NCBI GenBank assembly: GCA_021151825.1
Contig: JAGKWQ010000007.1
Coordinates: 62,001-126,000 of the forward strand
Length of the DNA stretch: 64,000 nucleotides
From: Cellvibrionaceae bacterium
GTDB taxonomy: Bacteria; Pseudomonadota; Gammaproteobacteria; Pseudomonadales; Cellvibrionaceae
Reading direction: 5' to 3'
The notes under the pieces are model-generated. The model saw only the letters and a program-made list of their open reading frames with translations. It was not told where the DNA came from and ran no database searches. Positions 34,734-41,484 of the stretch are shown in pieces. Within the stretch, counting starts at the first letter, position 1. Each line of letters starts with the position of its first letter. The position numbers and the translations under genes are program-made.

Positions 34734-34808
34734 GGCGGACTGAACGGGGTTCTCACCACCGGCACAAAACCAACACCGGCCCACCCGAAGGTGGCCCCGC
34801 CCAGCCGC
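34734..34808 (-). ncRNA. C4-antisense-RNA-like structured RNA
   Basis: On the minus strand an outer stem GGCGG / CCGCC (34804-34808 / 34734-34738) encloses a hairpin CCACC-UUCG-GGUGG and a second hairpin CCGG...CCGG, followed by GAGAACCCCGUUCAGUCCGCC. This layout and the ending match my memory of phage P1/P4 C4 antisense RNAs (GAACCCCGUACAGUCCGCC-type). The leader just upstream (34859-34887) holds UUCUCACC and CCGGCACA, complements of GGUGAGAA and UGUGCCGG in the structure, resembling the a/b pairing of C4. Confidence 0.6.
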
Positions 34809-35474
34809 CATAACAAAAAGGCATAGCTGTACGAGGACACAAAATGCTCTTCGCATCCTGTGCCGGCTTTGTGAACGGGGGTGAGAATCCCGGCTGCGGG
34901 ATTTACCGCAACGCGGGCAGGTTAGGGTATGAGGGTAGTGTTGTCAACGCGGGGCGGTAATAGGTTGTAATTCATACTGGCGTTGGAAGTCGCTATGGTC
35001 TTTACTTGGTTTTTGGCTCCAAGGAGGCTGGATGGTTTTTCCTATGCATTATTCTTTTTATTTGCAAAATAGAATTTTATTTTGAATGCAGTTAATCGTT
35101 AGGAGCTTACCTGTAGGTTGCTGGTGAGCTTGCGAACCGCAACATTTTGAAGGGCTGCTATGTGCTCAAAGCGGACAGTCAGCCAAATGGACTGCGGCAA
35201 TATTATCTATGAGAGTTCGCTCAAGCTTCTATAGTTGCACCTGTTTTAATAAACGGCCTAATATCAGCTAGGCTATCCGAGATTTTAAATGTAATTAATT
35301 GGGGTTGACCGTGCTGTATAACTCCGCAATTAATTTGGGGTGATGATTAAGTCGTTGATATGTTATGAGTTAATGCGACTGCAATTTCGTTTGCTTTGGG
35401 AATTACACAGCGGAACACCGAATTAGTTGGAATAAATTTCGGCGGGTTATACAGTCGGTGCAATTTAATAAACT

Positions 35475-35481
35475 GTTAGGC
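35475..35481 (+). other. First gene-cassette boundary (GTTAGGC core site)
   Basis: AAACTGTTAGGCT directly precedes the first cassette gene. It matches the integron core GTTRRRY and the end of attI/attC sites. No pairing left half was found within the normal attC length, so it may be attI-like or the remains of a disrupted site. Confidence 0.45.
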
Positions 35482-35490
35482 TAAAAATAA

Positions 35491-36114
35491 ATGAAGCTAG
35501 ATATAACCCTCAAACAATACGAACTAATATTTAGAATTGTTTCCGCAGTAGCGGCAGAATTTTCGCATGGCGCTGGGCGCTCTTGCCTGTTTTATAATGT
35601 AAATGGGGCTTTTCTTCTTAATCAAATTTTTAAAGTTCGTGCAAAACCTATAGCTGGCGCAGCTTTTGTCAAGTTAAATGAAGAAGGTGATACGGTTGCA
35701 TATGCAGGCGAGGAATCGGGACGTTTCTACAGCTCTCCTGATTGCTTTCATTGTTGGGTAGAAACCCCTAACTGTATTATAGATTTTACTGCGCCAGAAT
35801 ATTCAAAATCTGAAGGTAGGTTTCTCGGCTCAGTTCCAATAAAAATGTTTCAAAAACCTAAAATTAAAATGTCTTTTGACCCTCATTCACTTTTCGCACC
35901 AGGCGATTTCTTTTTTGAAGAAAATAAAGAATTAACTACGTATCTTTTAAAGAGAATGGCATCTATTCCTGCATCAGGTGATTTGGCAAATATTTGTTTG
36001 GAGTGGCATAAAAAATGCAAAAAGAGCGTTCTCGCGGAAATGCAAGTAATAAATGACCTCGGAGAAACTTCCCTCATAAAATTAAAAGCTGGCAGTATCT
36101 CTAGTTCCTGGTAA
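35491..36114 (+). CDS. Cassette 1: putative papain/transglutaminase-like protein (DUF2026-like)
   Basis: A 207-residue cytoplasmic protein. Three spaced residues look like a catalytic triad: Cys32 in GRSCLFYNVNGAFLLN, His87 in PDCFHCWVET and Asp98 in NCIIDFTAP, the order and local pattern of papain/transglutaminase/NAT folds. I believe this is the DUF2026 family, known mainly from integron cassettes and scattered bacteria, but cannot confirm. The stop codon is immediately followed by an attC site. The start is ten bases after the cassette boundary, with no strong ribosome site. Confidence 0.65.
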   Translation: MKLDITLKQYELIFRIVSAVAAEFSHGAGRSCLFYNVNGAFLLNQIFKVRAKPIAGAAFVKLNEEGDTVAYAGEESGRFYSSPDCFHCWVETPNCIIDFTAPEYSKSEGRFLGSVPIKMFQKPKIKMSFDPHSLFAPGDFFFEENKELTTYLLKRMASIPASGDLANICLEWHKKCKKSVLAEMQVINDLGETSLIKLKAGSISSSW

Positions 36115-36227
36115 GCCTAACAAAGCAATTAAACGGATGGTTTTTAAGTTGCACTTTTTCCATTCCGCTTAGCTTCATTTTATGGAAAAGTGCAACTTAA
36201 AAACCATCGTTTATCGCGGCGTTATGC
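36115..36227 (+). repeat. attC site 1 (type A)
   Basis: GCCTAAC (36115-36121) and GTTATGC (36221-36227) bound a 113-base imperfect palindrome. The inner arms GATGGTTTTTAAGTTGCACTT and its complement near 36195-36210 pair almost perfectly. Nearly identical to attC 4. Confidence 0.85.
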
Positions 36228-36288
36228 AGAACCAAATCGGGAAGCCTTGCGTGAATCTGAACTTGCAAAACCCTCAAAGAGCGAAAAA

Positions 36289-36618
36289 ATGAATAAAAAA
36301 TATTTCCTGAAGCCTGAAAATATTAAAGCCCTTGTCTATGGTCATGGTGGGGGCATAGCCACTGATATGATTATGGTTGAAGGTAAACCTATTAACTACA
36401 TGTATCGCGAGGAGCCAAATGAGCCCTCTGACAGTGGCTGGTGTTTTATGTCCGGGTACGAATCCCAAGAATATCTGGACAATCCCGATAATCTGGCAAT
36501 ATATGACTTAAATACTATTGCTAGCTACTCTCCCGAGATTGTTGCTTTTCTGGAGGCGCCTTACGGCAGTGCATATGAAAGAAATGAAAGCGGGGACTTT
36601 GTTGCGGTAGAAAACTAA
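36289..36618 (+). CDS. Cassette 2: Imm33/DUF2185-like immunity-type protein
   Basis: A 109-residue protein with the DUF2185 (Imm33-like) signature SGWCFMSGYESQEYLDNPDNLAIYDLNTIASYSPEIVAFLEAPYGSAYER. Such domains occur as immunity proteins in polymorphic toxin systems and as stand-alone proteins. ATG 36289 was chosen; the open frame upstream runs back into attC 1. No toxin gene is adjacent, so a protective role against incoming toxins is inference. Confidence 0.75.
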   Translation: MNKKYFLKPENIKALVYGHGGGIATDMIMVEGKPINYMYREEPNEPSDSGWCFMSGYESQEYLDNPDNLAIYDLNTIASYSPEIVAFLEAPYGSAYERNESGDFVAVEN

Positions 36619-36619
36619 T

Positions 36620-36752
36620 GCATAACAAAACTGCAGCACCGTTCCGCTTTGCTCCACTCGACAGTTTGTAAGCAGCGCATTTAGCGAATCTCGGCGCGAA
36701 GTTTTTCGAAAATGCGCCGCTTACAAACTACGGCATAAACTTAACGTTATGC
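36620..36752 (+). repeat. attC site 2 (type B)
   Basis: GCATAAC (36620-36626) and GTTATGC (36746-36752) bound 133 bases. Internal arms AGTTTGTAAGC...GCGCATTT pair with AAATGCGC...GCTTACAAACT. It begins one base after the preceding stop codon, as usual for cassettes. Confidence 0.85.
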
Positions 36753-36774
36753 TAATTGATAAATAGGGAGTGCC

Positions 36775-37011
36775 ATGAAAAGAAAAATTGAGCTTTGGGA
36801 TCAAAATAGCAATTACATATGGGGTGAGCTGGATGACAACGGAAAAATCGAGCTATGGAGTCAGCAAGGAAATTACATATGGGGTGAATTAAAAGGAGTT
36901 CAAATTGAACTTTGGGACAGCAACTCTAATTACATATGGGGTGAGCTAAGGGGCAATCAAATAGAGTTGTGGGATAGAAATAACAGCTATATTTTTGGTG
37001 AATTAAAATAA
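36775..37011 (+). CDS. Cassette 3: four-repeat Trp-rich miniprotein
   Basis: A 78-residue protein made wholly of four tandem repeats of about 17-20 residues, each IELWDxNSNYIWGEL with a short linker. Invariant are Ile-Glu-Leu-Trp, Tyr-Ile-(Trp/Phe)-Gly-Glu-Leu. The alternating hydrophobic pattern predicts a beta-repeat fold. The DNA repeat AATTACATATGGGGTGA occurs three times, so duplication is recent or conserved. AGGGAGTGCC gives a ribosome site. I know no named family. Confidence 0.75.
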   Translation: MKRKIELWDQNSNYIWGELDDNGKIELWSQQGNYIWGELKGVQIELWDSNSNYIWGELRGNQIELWDRNNSYIFGELK

Positions 37012-37027
37012 ATATCATGAATACTTC

Positions 37028-37158
37028 GCATAACAAGCGTAGCAGCACGCACACTACGTGTGCTGGACAGAATTTAAGTCGTGGCTTTGTGGTTTTTCTG
37101 CACAAAAGTAACCCACAAAACCACGCCTTACAAACTGCCGTTGTACGCGGCGTTAGCC
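37028..37158 (+). repeat. attC site 3 (type B)
   Basis: GCATAAC (37028-37034) and GTTAGCC (37152-37158) bound 131 bases; inner arms CGTGGCTTTGTGG and CCACAAAACCACG pair, with AGAATTTAAG / CTTACAAACTG outside. Confidence 0.85.
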
Positions 37159-37176
37159 ATGATAGGGAAATAATTA

Positions 37177-37854
37177 ATGCGCTTCGTGATTTTTTACGTT
37201 GTCTTAATTTCAGTAGCGATTTTATCGTATTGTCAATTCGATCGAGTTTCTGATGAGGAGAAGTTTTCTTACTTTAATAAAATTTGCATAGAAGCTAAAG
37301 AACAGATCTATTCTCAAGAATACTCAAATAAGCTTGCACTCGAATACTACCCAGTTTCTGGTGTGATTGAACAGGATTACTATCCTACAGATTTAGCGGC
37401 GCGCCTTCTAAACTCCAAACGGTTCGAAGAAGTGCAGCTTTTATACAGTAGTGATGATCTAAGCCCAACAAGGGCTAGAGTTTACGACTATTGTGAGGGG
37501 GAGTTCATGATAGTAGCTCGCAAGGAAGAAGATATTAATCTTGGTTTATGTGGCATGGTGGGTGGGCAACAGCATTTCTGGACTCGCCAAAGTAAAAGCA
37601 TGGTTTCAGACTATGTGATTAGGTACCGATATGGTGAAAGAAATAAATATGATGTAAGAAAATTTATATTTTCTGTTGAAAATTATAAAAGTGGTGAAGT
37701 CCTTGCGGTACAAAGTAGCTATCAATTACTTTTAGGAAAAATGAGTAAGAGCAATCAGGTTCTATTTGGGTGGGGTTCATCGGAAGGTGCAAAGAACTGT
37801 CCATTGACGTCACCTGAAAAATTTATCTTGAGTGTCCTCGTTCCAAGTGGCTAA
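37177..37854 (+). CDS. Cassette 4: exported or membrane-anchored protein of unknown function
   Basis: A 225-residue protein with an N-terminal hydrophobic segment (RFVIFYVVLISVAILSYC), which could be a signal peptide, a lipoprotein-like anchor or a single helix. The remainder is a soluble domain with several cysteines (KICIEAK, YDYCEGEF, LGLCGMV, KNCPL) fitting an oxidising compartment. No family recognised. The stop lies inside the first bases of attC 4. Confidence 0.65.
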   Translation: MRFVIFYVVLISVAILSYCQFDRVSDEEKFSYFNKICIEAKEQIYSQEYSNKLALEYYPVSGVIEQDYYPTDLAARLLNSKRFEEVQLLYSSDDLSPTRARVYDYCEGEFMIVARKEEDINLGLCGMVGGQQHFWTRQSKSMVSDYVIRYRYGERNKYDVRKFIFSVENYKSGEVLAVQSSYQLLLGKMSKSNQVLFGWGSSEGAKNCPLTSPEKFILSVLVPSG

Positions 37855-37962
37855 CAAAGCAATCAAACGGATGGTTTTTAAGTTGCTCTTTTGCCATTCC
37901 GCTTCGCTCCATTGTATGACAAAAGAGCAACTTAAAAACCATCGTTTATCGCGGTGTTAGAT
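37849..37962 (+). repeat. attC site 4 (type A)
   Basis: GGCTAAC (37849-37855) and GTTAGAT (37956-37962) bound 114 bases. Arms GATGGTTTTTAAGTTGCTCTTTT pair with the complement before 37945. It differs from attC 1 by only a small number of bases although the cassettes are unrelated. Confidence 0.85.
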
Positions 37963-37983
37963 TAAAAGACCAGAGATTTTATC

Positions 37984-38346
37984 ATGAATAAAGAACTTTT
38001 AAAAAAATCAACATATGGAATTATTTTGTTTTTATTGTTCCCTGTAATACTCATGTATTTCAGTATACTGAACACCATTGCTTTATGGTTGTATGCTTGG
38101 GTAATACCATTCTGTCTAATTCTTTTTAATGAAAAGATTGAGCTTTTCGTTAGAGGCTTGTTAATAATTACTATAACAGTTTTTTTCTGTGCAATAGGAT
38201 CTGAGGTGGTTGTTAAAAAATATCCTGCCTATAAAGAGGTCGTAACAAACCTTTCGCTCATGCTAACTTTAATGGCAGGTGGTTTAGGCGGTAATTTTAT
38301 GTCACATACTCTAATAAAAATGGAGGAAAAAAGTTCTGGAAAGTAA
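37984..38346 (+). CDS. Cassette 5: small polytopic membrane protein
   Basis: A 120-residue protein with four predicted membrane helices (GIILFLLFPVILMYFSIL, ALWLYAWVIPFCLILF, GLLIITITVFFCAIGS and LMLTLMAGGLGGNFM). Function unknown; no family recognised. Small membrane proteins are frequent integron cassette products. Ribosome site is weak. Confidence 0.65.
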   Translation: MNKELLKKSTYGIILFLLFPVILMYFSILNTIALWLYAWVIPFCLILFNEKIELFVRGLLIITITVFFCAIGSEVVVKKYPAYKEVVTNLSLMLTLMAGGLGGNFMSHTLIKMEEKSSGK

Positions 38347-38389
38347 TTCAGGAAATAGTTGATTTTGAGTTTATTTATCAAACTAAAAA

Positions 38390-38523
38390 ATATAACAAAT
38401 CGCTCAAGCATCGCGCACTACATGCGCTGGACAGTTTTTTCAGTCGCAGTTTTGTGGTTTTGCTGCGCAAGAGTATTTCACAAAACTACAACTTAAAAAC
38501 TGCCGTTGAGCACGGCGTTAGGT
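38390..38523 (+). repeat. attC site 5 (type B)
   Basis: ATATAAC (38390-38396) and GTTAGGT (38517-38523) bound 134 bases; arms CGCAGTTTTGTG / CACAAAACTACAAC pair inside CAGTTTTTTCAG / CTTAAAAACTG. Confidence 0.82.
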
Positions 38524-38534
38524 TTAACTTGGTA

Positions 38535-38972
38535 ATGAGCATGTTTAAGGTAAAAATAGTTCCTGCGTTAGGGCTTTTAATGGGTGTTTTTTTTCTGGCA
38601 GCTCATTTTTTTGGTGATGGATTTCTAGAATCAATTCCTTCCAAGTCAGAATTGGTCGAGATTTCTGGAGAAATCGAGTGGGCTAATAGAGCAAGTAAAA
38701 GTGGTAGGGATGTCCGTTTCAAAATCAAAGAGGCGGGTACTTTTGTCCACAACGGCTTCGGATCCTCACTTGCGAAAGACATTTACGGCGCAGTTTCGGT
38801 AGTGGGCACAAATGTAACTGTGCTTGCTGACTTAACGGAAACTCAGCAACCTATGGCCCACGAATATAGTTACAATCCAGTTTATGAAATCATTGCAAAT
38901 GGTGTTGTGGTTCGCTCATCATACGAGGAATCCGTTGCTAGCGAAAATCGGGGGTCATTATTGTTTCCCTGA
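38535..38972 (+). CDS. Cassette 6: exported protein of unknown function
   Basis: About 145 residues with an N-terminal hydrophobic segment (KIVPALGLLMGVFFLAAHFFG) and a soluble beta-rich domain (LVEISGEIEWANRASKSGRDVRFKIKEAGTFVHNGF). ATG 38535 was chosen just after the attC 5 boundary; the longer frame runs back into the attC. The tail resembles nothing I know. Last intact cassette of the array. Confidence 0.6.
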   Translation: MSMFKVKIVPALGLLMGVFFLAAHFFGDGFLESIPSKSELVEISGEIEWANRASKSGRDVRFKIKEAGTFVHNGFGSSLAKDIYGAVSVVGTNVTVLADLTETQQPMAHEYSYNPVYEIIANGVVVRSSYEESVASENRGSLLFP

Positions 38973-39766
38973 GTAGGTTTATTATTGGTAGTTGGGTCTA
39001 TATATGAATACCGGAAGCACAGAAAAAGCTATTGGTCCAAAACCTAACAAGCGACTGTGGTAAAAAATAGTTGGTTTGACATCAAAATAATTCTTCTCTG
39101 ATTCTGAGCATCCTGCCACCAAGATCCGCAAGTGGCTGGCAGCAGACCTCGCAAATTTTTTAATCCCAATATCAACAATCCCCATTTGACTTTGCTACTT
39201 GCAGGCTAGGACTAACGAAGTTAGCAACGCTTATATTCGATTGAAAAATACTTTTCAATATTGACCAAAATAAAACCCAAAAAAAGATAAGGGTAATGGC
39301 TACAGAAAACCATGAGTAGCATCAAAACAAAGCTCGAAAACCGAAATTTGGTTGTGGGACGATGATACTTATCGCGCTTGTTCTGATGGGGCTTGTTTTC
39401 TATTTTTATATCAGTGGTTTAGCTAACAGGTTTGCTAATTCTTGATAAAGCGTTGTCGCTTTCTTGCCAAGTTATAAATGCTGTGCTTTGCTTGATGCGG
39501 TCGCAATCGATATTGATAGGATTCAACATTACTTAACATTGGCACAAAAATATTTTTTATGTGCTTACAGACAACGCTTTTCAATTCATTTATTTAAAAC
39601 CTTTTGAGTTAATCAATTTCGCTGTGACTTCTCGCCAGTAGTTTTAATGCTACATCTCAGAATTTCTAAATCAATTTTACCAATACTACAGAGTTCGAAA
39701 TAGGCCCGGAGCGAGCGGGTAATCCCAATTGTTTTTACACGACACGTTCTTAATAAGGAGAGAATT
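38973..39766. other. Right edge of the cassette array, no gene recognised
   Basis: About 790 bases. A left attC half (ACCTAAC, 39042-39048, followed by AAGCGACTG) follows cassette 6 but no matching right half appears within usual attC length; a CTAAC-GAA-GTTAG word occurs near 39212-39224. A 27-codon hydrophobic frame near 39362 is too weak to call. The array seems to end here. Confidence 0.5.
39042..39048 (+). repeat. Broken attC half-site closing the array
   Basis: ACCTAACAAGCG has the form of the left end of the other attC sites (CTAACAA or ATAACAA), 70 bases after the cassette 6 stop. The palindrome expected to its right is missing. Confidence 0.4.
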
Positions 39767-40909
39767 ATGCAACATGTTATTAAATTCTTACTGATTGGTT
39801 TAATGATCACAACTTCCGCTGTTGCGAATGAAGTTGACCGCGCCACCCCTCCGGATATTACACGCTATTGCATCGCGGACCTTGGTGCTGATAGCGGGTT
39901 GGATCACGTTCAAATTGGTGATCTGAACCAACGTGGCCAAGCGCTGGGTTGGGGTTACCTGGGCGAGGGAGTCGAGGTGTTTTTGTGGGACCGGAAGCGT
40001 GGGTATAAATTTATTGATGAGCTTGCGCACGAACAAGAAGTCCCGGCACTTGCTGCCGCAGGTTTCAATGATCGAGGCAAGATCGTCGGTACTCAAAGTA
40101 TAGAACCGGACGGTGCTTTTCTACGGGCAGTTATTTGGAAACAGGGCAAAGGTTTAAAATTCCTAAAGCCCGCGCCTGGAGATGAAAACAGTGTTGCAGT
40201 CGACATTAACAATCGCGGTGAGGTGGTGGGCATCAGTGGACCTTACCCGAGTGAATCGACCGACGGTGAACGCTCCGTCATCTGGGACCGCCGTTCTCGT
40301 GTGACCGTCATCCCCGAGTTTCCCGACAGCACAGGAGGTAGGCCCTACGCTGTGAATGACGTGGGGCAGGTCATTGGTGCCAATAGCACGCCAGACGGAG
40401 GTCGCGGTTACATTTGGGATCGTGAGCGTGGCCTCCGCGCGATTGAGGGGTTTAACAACGAGGGATCCGGTAGCCCTGCTGCCCTCAACGATCACGGAGA
40501 GGTTGTGGGTACCAGCAGCTTTTATAACGGAAATTACGGTCAGCATGCGTTCTTCTGGAGCGAGCAGACGGGAACCGTGGATCTTGGTGACCTGCCCGGC
40601 GGCATCGAGAACAGTCATGCTTACGACATCAACAATCATCGGCAGATCGTTGGAAATGCTACAGGCCCGAGTGGTGGGGAGGCTGTTATCTGGGACTCGG
40701 AGGGGCAGATTCACAATCTGAACGAGCTACTCGTCCGCGATGCCCTTGATGATCAGTACCTGCATCTGCTCAATGGGAAGACAATTACCGATGCCGGGTG
40801 GATAACGGCATTTGGCTTTGATACACGCGACCGTCGGTATCGCACTTTCTTGCTCACACCCGCACGGCCTTCCAAAAAGAACAGTGATAAATTTTCCTGT
40901 GGAAAATGA
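39767..40909 (+). CDS. Exported HAF-repeat (beta-propeller-like) protein
   Basis: A 380-residue protein: signal peptide (FLLIGLMITTSAVA), then about six repeats of the HAF/DUF3466 type with words such as DINNRGEVVG, AVNDVGQVIG, ALNDHGEVVG and DINNHRQIVG, each followed by an FLWD/VIWD strand. These extracellular repeats are thought to form a propeller; function unknown. AAGGAGAG precedes ATG 39767. Its codon usage looks more GC-rich than the cassettes to its left, consistent with a return to the resident chromosome. Confidence 0.85.
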   Translation: MQHVIKFLLIGLMITTSAVANEVDRATPPDITRYCIADLGADSGLDHVQIGDLNQRGQALGWGYLGEGVEVFLWDRKRGYKFIDELAHEQEVPALAAAGFNDRGKIVGTQSIEPDGAFLRAVIWKQGKGLKFLKPAPGDENSVAVDINNRGEVVGISGPYPSESTDGERSVIWDRRSRVTVIPEFPDSTGGRPYAVNDVGQVIGANSTPDGGRGYIWDRERGLRAIEGFNNEGSGSPAALNDHGEVVGTSSFYNGNYGQHAFFWSEQTGTVDLGDLPGGIENSHAYDINNHRQIVGNATGPSGGEAVIWDSEGQIHNLNELLVRDALDDQYLHLLNGKTITDAGWITAFGFDTRDRRYRTFLLTPARPSKKNSDKFSCGK

Positions 40910-41484
40910 CGCGTCTAATGACCGGACGCTGACGTTGAACTCCTCGGTGCTCACTCACTGATTTTATTCCCGTGCACTCGCACGGGAATTGGTAACACCA
41001 ATGATGCGTTGAATCCACACGTAAAAATTCAGAAAATTTTGCTCGCTACGTGCGATTTACAGATGAAAAAGGAAATGGGTACTGCAAAAGATTCATGCAA
41101 TTAATTACACAGATACATAATAATTATGAGTCGGACTCACGTTTTGTTCTGTTTATTCCCTTCATAAAATTTTCATGCGAGTTTGTTACGCTTAAATTGG
41201 AATAAACATTATTTTTTTACAAATGAAATAGCGAATAGAAGGGAAATAATTAATAGAAGTAACTGTAGTTTTGTCAAATTGACAGCACCGTTCTCTTCAA
41301 ATACCCTGCGCGCCACTCCTTGATACACCAACTACAGCTACGTAGTTAGCCCCACTCTATTTCAAAACGGATTTATAAATAATTTTTTTAAGGAATAGCC
41401 TGCAAAATATTTAGGCCACTATTTTGTAATGTTAAATCATGAAGGAAAAGGAAATGGTCCCATCTAATTTAATGGAAATAAATA
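40910..41484. other. Intergenic stretch with one hairpin
   Basis: 575 bases without a gene. A hairpin TTCCCGTGC-ACTC-GCACGGGAA lies at 40967-40988 after the HAF gene, without a convincing T-run. The rest is AT-rich and presumably holds the promoter of the 41485 gene; nothing else was seen. Confidence 0.55.

Larger units (their letters stand above)
34677..35490. other. Non-coding stretch: C4-like RNA and left edge of the cassette array
   Basis: No gene is seen in about 800 bases. The left part (34734-34890) holds the C4-like RNA and its complementary leader. The rest (34920-35470) is AT-rich with an inverted pair (CTGTATAAC near 35313 and GTTATACAG near 35446) and ends in a cassette boundary GTTAGGC at 35475. 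I looked for an integrase reading leftward and found no supporting frame. Confidence 0.6.

Noticed and set aside
34920..35470. Integron integrase gene left of the cassette array
   Set aside because: No open frame with tyrosine-recombinase residues on either strand; the integrase must be outside the window or lost.
36775..37011. CRISPR-like or tandem DNA repeat
   Set aside because: The repeat is in phase with a reading frame and encodes a protein repeat; there are no spacers.
39300..39445. 27-codon hydrophobic frame near 39362
   Set aside because: Too short, without ribosome site or cassette boundaries.
40967..40988. Terminator after the HAF-repeat gene
   Set aside because: Clean hairpin, but no T-run on either strand close enough to call it.
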